Below, one piece after another: positions 23,790 through 34,949 of a stretch of 64,000 bases of DNA. The stretch is from Blastomyces gilchristii SLH14081. Its lineage: Eukaryota; Ascomycota; Eurotiomycetes; Onygenales; Ajellomycetaceae. Within the stretch, counting starts at the first letter, position 1, and every line of letters starts with the position of its first letter. Position numbers and translations under genes: made by a program. The stretch covers positions 144,478 through 208,477 of the forward strand of contig NW_003101649.1 of assembly GCF_000003855.2 (NCBI RefSeq), written 5' to 3'. Under the pieces are notes generated by a model. It saw only the letters and a list, made by a program, of their open reading frames with translations. It ran no database searches and was not told where the DNA came from.

Positions 23790-23801
23790 GGTGGGGGAGG
23801 A
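23790..23801 (+). promoter_or_regulatory. Polypurine tract of LTR-A
   Basis: A purine-rich run (tggtgggggagga) lies directly before the 3' LTR, the usual start site for plus-strand DNA synthesis. It survives in an otherwise GG-poor region. Confidence 0.75.
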
Positions 23802-23979
23802 TGTGGTTCGGGAGAATGTACAACCGTCGGATAATAACGCGGCCGCTTCCGAACTACTAGTGTACGAATGTAAAGGGGGCCCTAGCGGCCACTAATTAAT
23901 TTAGCGTACGAGATTCAATATATAAGAAGCCGGCGTACGCCTGTAATCGTACGCTGGCTTAAGCAACCTTTGAATCACA
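23802..23979 (+). repeat. LTR-A 3' LTR
   Basis: 178 bp. By eye it differs from the 5' LTR at about eight positions, all transitions and nearly all at CpG. Confidence 0.92.
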
Positions 23980-24227
23980 TGTTGAATATGATATTTAAAA
24001 TTCAACTTGAAGTTTAATCATACTTCTAATTATTTGACATTTAAACTGAGTTTAATCTCTCTATTTAAAAGAGTTAGAGATAGTTCTTTCTCATTGAATC
24101 TAGAGAAGAAATGAATTAACTCAGTTTTATTTATATTAAATTGAATTTGATTGATATCAGTTTTAATGAAGATTTTCTTTACTACTTTTTCAATCACTTC
24201 TAAATTCTCTTTGATTATTTTTCAACT

Positions 24228-24485
24228 TGTAAGAAATCCCGCTTCTCACAGATTCTTTACCTCTATTCCTATCTCTTGTGTAATCAATAAGGTTAGCGGC
24301 CCTTAGCTACACACAACTATATAAACTGAAGTTCATGAATACTATTTATAACTCAGCTTGAATTCTATTATACATTTAATCTCTACATTTTATCTTTCTA
24401 TCATGAATACTTCTAGTAGTTAACAGTATATATTATATCAAGCAGCAAACACCTGAATAATCATCTACAAGTACTTATTCTTACA
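24228..24485 (+). repeat. LTR-B 5' LTR
   Basis: 258 bp starting tgtaagaaatcccgc and ending cttattcttaca. Differences from the 3' LTR are transitions, at CpC, CpG and some CpA. Confidence 0.9.
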
Positions 24486-24559
24486 TTTCAAGCTCAGTCA
24501 GTCAGTAATCATCTGTTATAACTGAAAGAACTAGAAACTCATATACTTTAATCTCTGTA

Positions 24560-25620
24560 AACTCTACTACAGACACTCAGAAGCAGTCATCTGAATCATG
24601 AATAACTCTCATAAAAGAAGTCTTAGAGAACTTATTAATTACTTACAGAATATCATTCTCTGTATCTGTGATAGAGAAATTCTTCAAATCCATAAATAAA
24701 CTAATCTCAGTGAAGAACATTCTTGAGTATCTCTCACAGAATCAAGCTATTTTTCTATAAGAAATGCTTACTGTCTGTAAACACTCTTAAACTGAGTCTC
24801 TAGACATGATCTTCAGAGATACTTATAAACTGAAAAGAAACTTTCTTAAGTTATAATCACTTAAGATCACTTATCAAATCACAATTCATAAAAGCTTTTA
24901 TAAGTTTGTATTTGAAATTGACTCACAAGCTCAGCTGTGTGATATAAAAGATGAAGAAGCTATTATCTACACAATAACAGATCTCTACTACACTGAAGTC
25001 AAGAACTGACTGAATTATCTAGAGAATGATTATAAGAGATTTCACTGATCTGTTCTCAAGATCTATCTAGAGAATAAGTTAAGAGACTCTGTGAGCTGAA
25101 TAGAGAATATCTAAATTATAATCATCAATATTAGAAAAAGAGGTAAGAAATCTGATGAAGACTACTCACAGTACTTCATAGAATTATGATATAAATTAAA
25201 ATCTGTGAAAACAGGGCTCTGAAACAAGATCTGAATAATAATATTTATAAAGAAACTGAATAAAGATATACAGAACAAGCTTATTAAGTAAGACTAAGTT
25301 CTTGATTCTGAAGAAACTGATAACTCTCATTCACTGCTTACAGATCACTGTGAGAGTCACAGATCTGTGAAGAGCAGATTATCAATCAGTCTTATAAAAG
25401 TCAGAATAACAGAGAATATATTTGTTAGAAAAAGATGATAAGATATAGAGAGATTCATATCTGACTACTAAGCAGAGAGAAAGAGCTTCATAAGCTTCTA
25501 TAAACAGAGTATATAATAAAGAGACTAAGAAAAAGAAACTCTACTTTATCTATTCTAAATCAGAACATCTCTGTGCAAACTGTCTGAACAAATTAAAATA
25601 GAAATTTGAGAAGTTATGAA
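24560..25620 (+). pseudogene. Gag of LTR-B
   Basis: A degraded plus-strand frame shows a retrotransposon Gag pattern, for example KKSDEDYSQYFIEL near 25150-25190 followed by KLNKDIQNKLI. A mutated zinc knuckle lies at about 25545-25590 (YFIYSKSEHLCANC, with both first Cys as Tyr). Stops are frequent. Confidence 0.6.
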
Positions 25621-26048
25621 TAGAGTCAGTAATAGTCTTCTTAAGAATCTTGAAGCTGATATCTGAATCTGTTACTTTTCTGATGAAAATAATTGCTTAT
25701 AAGAAGAGATCACATCACAGTACTGCTGTCTCACAAGTATAAAAAGTATTAATGAACTCAGAATCTCAGATCACTGTAGTGTCTCTAAAGCTCACAGAGT
25801 AAATAAACTGAATGATGAAAACTGAGAATTTACTCTTATAATAAGCAGAATGTGAGAACTCAGATCTGAGAACTAAGAGACTTACAAGAATCATCTTTGA
25901 ATTACAAGATCTCTCTAAAATCTGAAGAAGATTTATAGAAACTGTGATTATCACAGATATTACAGACAATATATACTTAAGACTTATATCACTTCAAAGA
26001 CATAATTCATACATAGCTGTTCATAAGTCAGGTTTATACTTCTGATCA

Positions 26049-26272
26049 GTGTTGATAGACTCACTCACAGAGATAGAATCAGTTGATACTGCAGAAGCCT
26101 CTGTGATATTTATAAAGAAGAAGAATAAAGATTTCAGATTATATATAGACTATCACAATCTGAACTTTAAGATAACAAAGAGTTACTATTCTCTATCTCT
26201 AATTGAGAATGTGATCAATCATCTCACAGAAGCTGTCATATTCACACAACTGAATATGATTAATATATATAC
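26049..26272 (+). pseudogene. Reverse transcriptase of LTR-B, N-terminal part
   Basis: The frame encodes VIFIKKKNKDFRLYIDYHNL, then IENVINHLTEAVIFTQLNMI, the standard Ty3/gypsy RT start with palm motif A region (FTQLNMI where FTKLDL is usual, Asp to Asn). It is cut at 26272 by LTR-C. The remainder resumes at 32030. Confidence 0.9.
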
Positions 26273-26605
26273 TGTGGCGGGCTGCGCCCGATCAATTATA
26301 TAGACTATTCCATTACACTCCATAGATTCTTCCATTCCCGATCGCTGATCCGCGGCCGCTACGAACGCGCGTAGTGTACGCTCCGATTCTCGGCCATTTT
26401 CAACCACCAATCCTCAGCCGCTACGGACGCGCGCATATTCTTCCACCCCGAAGCTCCACCATGTACGCCATCACATACATGTATAAATATTCATCTTGAT
26501 CACTAATTCTCACACTTTCTCTTTCTTTCCTTTTTTAATGTTTTTATCTTTGTTATATAAGACCTATCAATATTATACTGATCTATTTAATGTAGGCCTC
26601 TTACA
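26273..26605 (+). repeat. LTR-C 5' LTR
   Basis: 333 bp, tgtggcgggctg ... cctcttaca. It is rich in CpG (cgcgcgtag, ccgcggccgct) and clearly less mutated than its partner at 31692-32024, where many of these CpGs are TpG or CpA. Confidence 0.92.
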
Positions 26606-26935
26606 CTATAAAAACATTTATTATCTTCTTATTAGAAAATAATTATTCACACATTATCTTCTCATCAGGAACAATTATTCATTAAGAGATATTCAAACAC
26701 ATAACAACATATAAGAAATAGAGAAACAGTTAAACAGTTAAGCAGATATCAAGTTCTCAGATAGAAGCTTACTTATCAGTCACTCTGACCCTGTAACAAG
26801 ATCTTATAAAGAGAATAAGATCTTACAAGAGAATGTCAGTGAAAGATCTGAGAGTTCTAACACTCAGATGTATAAGAATATAATTACACTTCTTCAGATT
26901 TCACAGATATTATACATCTGATAATTGATATAATC

Positions 26936-27980
26936 ATGTCTAATAATAATATGAAACTCTTGAATGCAAGTATAGATGCAATGTCACAGTGACTCTGAGC
27001 AATATTGAAGTTACAATAACAATAAATAGCTGATATGCATGTAACTTAATAACTTCAATATAAAGAGATTCAATGATTAATTCATATGATTTCAACATCT
27101 ACAGAATCAAATACAAAAGCACTGAAAGAATGCTTAGATACTTCTATATATTTCAATACTTCTGATCTCACTCTCTACTTATCATGAAGAATAAAAATGC
27201 TCATGAAACTGAGTGTAGATAGAGATTTCATCAGTTTATTAACTAATCAAGATTAATATATCAATGAATGATTGAAGAATTGTATGAAACAGAAGTTTTA
27301 TTCATGAATAAAAGCATATGAATCAGTGTTGTGAATGTCGGATAATATTATCAAATATCTTGATATTCTGTTCTGAGACACTGTCATGCAATAGAAAGTA
27401 TTAAATTGATTATAGAGTGTCTGACAGAGAAACACTTCTCTTACAACATTCATTTCTGACTTTAATATCAAGATTCTAGAAGCAGGTGATCAATCTTGAG
27501 AGAATTGAATAAAGATTAGCATGCTTAAGAAGATATTGACTTTCAAACTCTTACAGGCTCTTGTAAGTGTAGATAAAGACCAGACTTATAAAGACTTCTG
27601 CACACCGCTTCAGACATTGAATGACTATCTTATCAAGCTCAAGAGTATACAGAACAGTGACAGAAGATGTTACATCTCAGTCACTTATACATCTATGCTG
27701 AAGAGGAGTAACAGCAATGATGCAGATGTCATGAACTGAATAGATTCAAATGTCTATACACAAGCAAGAGTTTCTGCTGTTTGAACAGGCTTCTGAGTTT
27801 CTGAGATCACTTCTGAAGAAGTTGCTGATTAATGTCAATGTGAAGTATACATCAACTGTAACTGATTAGAACATATTGCTTTCAACTGCTGATCAATCTA
27901 TATGTCTTCACACTTGAGAGAAAGATCAGTGCCTGTTCACATCAATCACATTGCAGTGAAGAAAGATTTGAAAGATAACT
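26936..27980 (+). pseudogene. Gag of LTR-C
   Basis: The frame starts at ATG 26936 (MSNNNMKLLNASIDAM). It includes an open piece at 27521-27739 (YKDFCTPLQTLNDYLIKLKS) and ends with a degraded knuckle (LEHIAFNC near 27866-27890). Frequent TGA codons sit at expected Trp positions. Confidence 0.65.
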
Positions 27981-28083
27981 ATGAGAATGTCTCAGTGAAA
28001 CAGGGAAAAGATTAGCTTCTGTTCAAATTTATAAATAGAAGCTTGAAGAGGTCAGATGACAATGATTTACAGAGAAGATAACA

Positions 28084-28377
28084 ATGAATGTGATTCTTGT
28101 ATCTACTGTAATTGATAACATATATAATATAAAAGCTATGATAGACAGTGGTCTATGTTACTATACAATGATAAAATCTTCAGTTGTAAGATATCATAAT
28201 CTTCAGTGTATTTCTCTATCAAAATCTCAACTTCTTGCAGAATTTAATGACTTAAAAGATGTTTGTATCTGTTACATGGTGAAACTAAACATAGATGTGA
28301 GAGAACATCAATGTGAAGATGTCTACATATATGAAGTTGACAATCTCAATTATAATCTTATATTGGGACTTGCCTGA
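28084..28377 (+). pseudogene. Aspartic protease of LTR-C
   Basis: A 97-codon open stretch shows the retropepsin pattern: AMIDSGLCYYTMI with active-site DSG at about residue 22, and NYNLILGLA near the end matching the family ILGLPW flap/C-terminal box (a TGA follows where Trp is expected). It lies between the Gag knuckle and RT. Confidence 0.8.
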
Positions 28378-28859
28378 CTATCTGAACAAGGCATCTTATT
28401 GAATACTTGAAACAGGAGCTTGATATTCCCTAACAATGATAGGATTTATGAAGATGATATTCACAAGATCATGAACCTGACACAGATCTCTGTTAATGTG
28501 TATGAAATACTCTGAAAAAGAAGTCATTATTAAAATCACTGATAGAGTCATCAATAAGTTTATTAATAGTAAAATTATATATCACTCTATTTTATCAGTC
28601 TGACTAATATTAAAAAGACTCTAGAAAAGTTATTTCATATTACAATAACAGATTCTTGTATGAAACTTTCTCAATAATATCATGAATATCTAGATGTCTT
28701 TTAACAAGATAATATTATAAATATATCTCTCTTACAAGGTTCTGGAGTGAATCACAGTATCAAGTTAGAGAAAAAGAATGATAAGAATCTTGAACTGTTA
28801 TGAGACTCTCTTTATAACATATTTTGAGATGAACTTCTTCTTCTTTGAAAGACACTCAA

Positions 28860-29600
28860 TAATCTGTTGAATAAAGAATTCATATGTATTAGTAACTCTT
28901 TCACTGCAGCTCTCATTCTCTTTGCAAAGAAATCAGGTGAAGAACTCTGATTCTGTGTGAACTACTGAGATCTGAACAGATTGATAAAGAAAGATTGATA
29001 TTCTTTATCTCTTATCAATGAAACTCTAGCACAGATCAGATGAGCTCAATGATTTATAAAACTAAATATCATCACTGCATTTTATAAGATTTGTATCACT
29101 GAAGAAGATGAATGACTTACAGTATTCTGAACATGTTATGATCTCTTTGAATGAATAGTTATATTCTTTGAACTGACTAATACTCTCAGTACATTTCAGA
29201 AGTATATCAACTGAGTACTCTGAGATTTTCTTGATAAGTTTGTATCTGCTTATCTGAATAACATTCTCATCTTCACTGATGAATTCAGAAAAGAATATCA
29301 AGAATATGTGCAAAAGATATTACAATGACTACAAGAAGCAGAACTATCAATAGATATTGACAAGTATGATTTTAAAGTCAAGAGTATCAAGTATCTGGGT
29401 TTTATTATAGAAGCTGGCAAGGGAATTTGAATGAATTCTGAGAAAGTCTCTGTTATTCTTGAATGAGAAGCTTTATATACTGTGAAAGATATATAAAGCT
29501 TCATTGAATTTGCTAACTTCTATCAGTGATTTATACAAAACTTCTCAGATATCATAAGATTACTTACAGATCTCACTAAGAAAGACTCAGTATTTTAATA
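28860..29600 (+). pseudogene. Reverse transcriptase of LTR-C
   Basis: The frame reads CVNY-DLNRLIKKD-YSLSLI, then AQ-FIKLNIITAFYKI (motif A), then KFVSAYLNNILIFTDEFRKE at about 29228-29290. YLDD has become YLNN. It continues with IKYLGFIIEAGKGI and FIEFANFYQ-FIQNF. All blocks are in family order. Confidence 0.88.
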
Positions 29601-29609
29601 ATCAGCAGA

Positions 29610-31480
29610 CACTGAAGCTGCATTTATATAAATAAAGAAGATATTCATCAATACTTCTCTACTAATAATATTTAATTCTGATTATAAAACAGTTATTGAA
29701 GCTGACTTCTCTGACTATGTTATAGAGAAAGTTATATTGCAATATAATGATAAAAATGTCTTACAATCATGTATCTTTATATTTAGAAAACTGAGTCTGC
29801 TGAATGCAATTATGAGATCTATGATAAGAAACTTCTTGTAATTGTACACTGTTTAGAAGAATAAGACTCTGAACTCTGAAGTGTCTCTGAATTTAAGATA
29901 GTCACAGATTATAAGAATCTCAAATACTTTACAACTATCTATAAACTTACTGAATAATAGATGTAATAATCTGAGTTTCTAAGCTGCTTTTATTTTATAA
30001 TATACTACTATTCTGACAGTCAGAACTCAATGATAGATGCTCTCTCATAATGAGAGTAAGATATACTATTCAATGTAACAGATACTTGCTGAATGAACTG
30101 AGAGCATCAGCTCTTAAATCTGAAGATACTAGTTGATTAAGATGAAACAGCTTATGATATTATACATACTTCTTTAATTAGAACTGATATTAATATCTTC
30201 ACTTTCTCTACACTGAATAAACTGTGATATATAGCAGCTCAGACTGATAAACTTCTTCAGATTCTTATCAAAGCAGTATATCAAGAAGCCTTCTAATTCT
30301 TCTCAGAACTATGTATAAGAATTGATATCTCAGAATATTCAATTAATAATAATAACACTCTATAATTCTGTAAATAATACTGAGTCTCTCACTCTGAACT
30401 CTTATACACTTGAATAATGCAAGAGATGCATAATTCATGTATAACTGATTATTTAAGCTGTGAATAACTGTATAGAATGATCTTCTGAGAATTCTACTGA
30501 CCTAAGATATTAAACAGTATTAGATGCTTTGTCTGAAACTACAATCACTGTTCTTCTATTATCTTATAAAAGAACTGTAGAAAAGATCTACTGAAATCAC
30601 TTGATATCTTTGATAGAATCTGATGAGATGTAGTAATTAACTTCACTATTAATCTATCTGAGAGTAAGAGTTGTAGAAACATTCTGATCATTGTTAACTG
30701 ACTAAGTAAGAATATAATATTAAAATCTTGTGATAAGATGAATACTAAATAAGTCATTGAAGCCTTCTTACAGAGTTCATTCTATCAGATATATAAGTTA
30801 CTGAGATTAATAGTATTGAATCAGAGCTGTTAATTCATAAGCATTCTCTGAACAAGAATCTGTCAAATTCTTAAGATTATATACTGTCTGTCAACTGTCT
30901 ATCATTCTGAGACTGATAATACATCAGAATAGATAATTTAGACTGTAAAGAATTATCTTTATAAGTTCTGCAATTACTTATAAGATGATTGATATGATCT
31001 TCTTCTACACACAGAGATTACTATCAATGATTGAGATGCTGTTTTAACAGATATAAGCTCATTCTTTCTTACATATGAATATTACATGAAAGTGTTGAAT
31101 CTTCTAGAGATTACACAGTTCACACTGAACCTCTGCAGTCTGATTCAGATCACTGATAATATAGTAATAAAGCTCTGAGATATCTATGACTGAGTAGAAG
31201 TCTTCATGACAACTGTAAAACAAGATTAAGAAGATTAAATTAATATCTGACAAGATCTCACAGAGTAGTATAAGATAGAAGATCTTGTGTGATTGAATCT
31301 CAAGAATATACAAATCATATATTCATCTTATACACTAGACTATCATCACATTAGATATAAAGTGATAGAAGTTCTAGATAGTCACAACTACTATCTTGAC
31401 ATATTATCAGAGATTCATGATGTATTTCATACAAGCTTGCTCTGCTGTGCTGTCACTGATCTGTTCTCTTCTTAGCTGAC
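29610..31480 (+). pseudogene. RNase H and integrase of LTR-C
   Basis: RNase H blocks can be followed at about 29640-29960 (IEADFSDYVI, then VTDYKNLKYF). The integrase core lies in 30560-31050 (YHSETDNTSE near 30900-30930 is the conserved H/E-containing box). The C-terminal part (LNLKNIQIIYSSYTLDYHHI, 31293-31475) is open and shows the typical GPY/F-like domain ending IHDVFHTSLL. Confidence 0.75.
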
Positions 31481-31520
31481 TTCTGACTGACAATTGCCAG
31501 ACATCATAGAAGAAGATAAT

Positions 31521-31670
31521 GAGCTTGAGTGAGAGATTGAAGATATTCTCAATGAGAGATTCTGTAGCTGCAGCTGACAATATTTTATGAAATGAGTTGA
31601 CTATAATCAACTGACCTGAACTCTGAGTTCTGTGTTATCTGAAACAGCAGCCCTTGATTGATAGAAACTG
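31521..31670 (+). pseudogene. Chromodomain of LTR-C integrase
   Basis: The frame reads E-EIEDILNERFC, then QYFMK-VDYNQLT-T, then LSETAALD. It matches the chromodomain pattern with aromatic-cage Trp codons turned to TGA. In chromoviruses this module directs integration to marked heterochromatin, which suits an insertion inside older elements. Confidence 0.78.
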
Positions 31671-31691
31671 CTTCTGAAAAGAAGGGGCTAA

Positions 31692-32024
31692 TGTGGTGAG
31701 CTGCGCCTGATCAATTATATAGACTATTTCATTACACTTCATAGATTCTTCCATTCCTGATCACTGATCCACGGCCACTACGAATGCGTGTAGTGTATGC
31801 TCTGATTCTTGGCCATTTCTGATTGCTGATCCTCAGCCACTACAGACGCGCGCATATTCTTCCACCTCAAAGCTTCACTGTGTACATCATCACATACATG
31901 TATAAATATTCACCTTGATTGCTAATTCTCGCCCTTTCTCTTTCTTTCCTTCTTTAACATTTTTATCTTTGTTATATAAGACCTATCAATATTATACTGA
32001 TCTATTCGGCGTAAGCCCCTTATA
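31692..32024 (+). repeat. LTR-C 3' LTR with preceding purine tract
   Basis: 333 bp. A purine-rich tract (gaaaagaagggg, about 31675-31688) precedes it. The terminal ACA is ATA here. Confidence 0.9.
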
Positions 32025-32029
32025 TATAC

Positions 32030-32384
32030 ACAGCTATAAATACAGTCTGAGAATGAATAAAAGACTGTCTTTAGAACTGCACTGAGATTGTTTGAATATC
32101 TAGTAATATCTTTTAGTCTGACTAATATCTTCACAGCATTCCAGTCTTTTATTAATAAAATACTTCATGTATATCTGAATGTCTTTATAATAATATATCT
32201 GAATAATGTGATAATGTACTTTATAAAGAAGAAAGAACACACTGAGCATGTACAAAGTGTGTTGAAAATCTTAGATGAGACAGAACTGTATATTAAGCTT
32301 ACAAAGTACAACTTTAGTACTCATCAGATTAATTTCCTAGAATATGTAATCACTGTAAATGATATTCAGATGAAATCTTTATAA
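32030..32384 (+). pseudogene. Reverse transcriptase of LTR-B, C-terminal part
   Basis: RT resumes after LTR-C with FEYLVISFSLTNIFTAFQSF and LNVFIIIYLNNVIMYF (YLDD changed to YLNN), then INFLEYVITVNDIQMKS. It is open from 32088 to 32384. It joins the upstream half at 26272 once LTR-C and one tatac are removed. Confidence 0.9.
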
Positions 32385-32649
32385 GTTAAGACTATTCTAT
32401 TATGATCAGAGCTAATCAGTATTCATGAGATTCAGATCTTTCTGAGCTTTATGAATTTCTATAGATAATTTATCTTTATATTCACAAGAATCTTCTTGAC
32501 TCTTACAGACATACTGAAGAATGAAAACAAGAAGAAGTCATCTTATAAATAGAGAATAGAAAGATTATTAAGAAGAAAGAACTGTAAGAACTTTCTTATC
32601 TCAGAAGCTTGTAAGATCTTTACAAGATTGAAACAGATATTCATAGATA

Positions 32650-34640
32650 CAGTGATGCTGTTTCACTTTAATCTCTTACTCTTAATTAGATTGAAGACAG
32701 ATGCCTTCTTCTTTATAATTTCAGAAATAGTCTCACAACTACAGTTAAATAAGAACTAGATTTTAGTGATCTTTTTCTCACAGAAGATGCAATCTGCAGA
32801 GATCAACTATGATATTCATAATCAGAAGCTTCTTATAATAGTAAAGTTCTTCTATCACTGATATCACTACTTTGAGAACCTCATAACAGTGATTACTGTT
32901 AGAACTGATTATAACAGCTTATAACAGTTTACTTCAATCAAGAAACTCTTATAACAGCAGATTCACTGAGCTCAGAGACTGAGTGAGTTCTGATTCAAGA
33001 TAGAATATATCAAGAGAACTAAGAACTCAGCGGACAGACTCTTTCACAGACTAGACTATGTTAAGAAGATCAGAGCAACAGACACAGAGAGACTAGAGAA
33101 GATAGAAAAGCTTCACAGAATACTTAAACTGAGTGTTATAAAGAGATTAACTGAAGAGTCTTTCAATCTCTTATGAGAGAAGAGAGAGAAGAAAGAGAAG
33201 AAGTCTGTATAACTACTTTCTATAACACTGAGAGTTAACACTCTGAGAATCTCTACAAGAATTCTTGAAGAGAGTATCTTTAATCTGAAGAATTTATAAG
33301 CTTTGAGAAGCACTGTAGAAGATCTGATACAAGAAGAAACAGAGTATAAGTTTTCATAAGATCTTCTATTCAGATTGTCTGAACTGCAACTGAAGAATGA
33401 ATATACTCAGTATATTCAGAAACTGCTTATAACAGAGATCAATTCTACAGAAATAAAGAATTGAAGAGACTTAAATAATCTCTTGTGAAGAGAGGACTGA
33501 ATTTATATACCTGTGAATAAGTTTCTATATATAGAACTTATTAAAAGATATCATGACTCTTCTCTAGCAGGTTATTTTACAGACACTAGAACTTATGAGT
33601 TGCTTATAAGAAAATACTTCTGATCAAAGATATAAGAACTTGAAAAGAAGATAGTGAATTCTTATACTGTTTATCAGAATTTATAAATAGTGCAGTTCAG
33701 ATTATATGAAGAACTTACTTCTCTACTCATCTCATAGAAACCTTGAGAACAGCTAGAAATGAATACTCTTGTGAGTTTCTCTGAAAGCAAGAATATATAT
33801 AATACCTGCTTTGACAGTGTACTGATAATAGTGAATCACTTTATCAAGATAACACACTTTATACTCACCTGCAAGAACTTGAAGTCAAAGAATTTAACTC
33901 ATATCTTTATTCACAATGTGATTCAATTGCATGAGTTATCTATGAATATTATCTTAGACAGAGAATTAATCTTCATAGAAGAGTTCTGATCTGATCTGAT
34001 AACTATACTGAAGATCTCATAAGATCTAAGTATAGCTTTTTACTAATAGACAGATAATCAGATAAAACATCTGATAAGTATATTAAAACAGTATCTGCAG
34101 TGCTTTGTTAATTACAATCAGAATAACTGAGTGTATTAATTATCACTTATAGAGTTTATATACAACAACTTAAAGTATATCAGCATAGATAAAATTCTCT
34201 TTGAGATACTCACTGAAACTTATCTACAGATAATCTTAATAAACCTGTGAGAGTACACTATAGAGTGTGATAATATCTGTGAACAGGCTGAGAGAATTCA
34301 GAAGATCTGAGAGAAAGTCTGTGAATTCTTGAGAAAGACTCAAGAGTATCAGAAGAGATACTATGACTTTAAGTATATTATAAAGAGTTTTAAGAAAGAT
34401 AATAAAGTCTGACTAAGTCTAGAAAATATTATTATACAGAGATCTAGTAAGAAGCTGAATCTCTTACAGACAGAGTCTTATAAGATTATGAAGAAAATTA
34501 GCTCATAGTTCTATAGACTGAAACTGTTATCTGAGTTACAGATATACAATGTTTTTCATATCTCTTTACTTTATAAATATAAGAAATTCTCAGAAGAGAA
34601 TTCTGTGACTCATCACTCTATTCACAAAGTACTAAAGAGT
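32650..34640 (+). pseudogene. RNase H and integrase of LTR-B
   Basis: RNase H starts near 32685 (KTDAFFFIISEIV) with INYDIHNQKLLIIV at about 32800. The integrase zinc region lies around 33530-33690. The core includes the open piece 33759-33989 (SVLIIVNHFIKITHFI and NIILDRELIFIEEF, the latter with an Asp where the second catalytic residue sits). Degraded C-terminal sequence follows. Confidence 0.78.
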
Positions 34641-34646
34641 GAAAGA

Positions 34647-34806
34647 GAATATCAGATTAAAGAGATTATTAACTCAGAGAAATGAGATTATAAGCTCTGA
34701 TTCAAGATTCAGTGATAAGAGTATTCTGATAAGATGAATAAGTTCACTTGAAAATCATCTGAGCAGATAAGACATCTGCAGAAGCTGAGACATGACTTTC
34801 ATATTA
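34647..34806 (+). pseudogene. Chromodomain of LTR-B integrase
   Basis: The frame reads EYQIKEIINSEK, YKL-FKIQ--EYSDKMNKFT and HLQKLRHDFH, a chromodomain with several Trp codons now TGA. It marks the end of pol. Confidence 0.75.
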
Positions 34807-34949
34807 TAAATTCTGATAAGTCAGAATGATACAGTCTTCACTAAGAATCTGATTATAATAAAGATATTAATACTATCATTTACAAGCTCTAGTCTATAAG
34901 ATGATGAGTTTCTACTGAAATGAACAGTTCACAGTATACATAAGAAAAG

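Larger units (their letters stand above)
15675..23979 (+). mobile_element. LTR-A: complete Ty3/gypsy retrotransposon
   Basis: An 8305-bp element with two 178-bp LTRs, a gag/pol region on the plus strand and a purine tract before the 3' LTR. The 4-bp duplication tgtt (15671-15674 and 23980-23983) flanks it. LINE sequence on the two sides joins seamlessly, which fixes the ends. Domain order is gag with zinc knuckle, protease, RT, RNase H and integrase, with the integrase after RNase H as in Ty3/gypsy. Interior CpG is almost absent except around 20586-20606. A second copy starts at 63395. Confidence 0.93.
26273..32024 (+). mobile_element. LTR-C: complete Ty3/gypsy chromovirus inserted in LTR-B RT
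   Basis: A 5752-bp element with 333-bp LTRs at both ends, a purine tract and all main domains. The duplication tatac (26268-26272 and 32025-32029) lies on both sides, and LTR-B RT resumes in the right place. Order on the plus strand: Gag, protease, RT, RNase H, integrase, chromodomain. This is the innermost and therefore youngest member of the nest, yet it is already full of stops. Confidence 0.94.
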
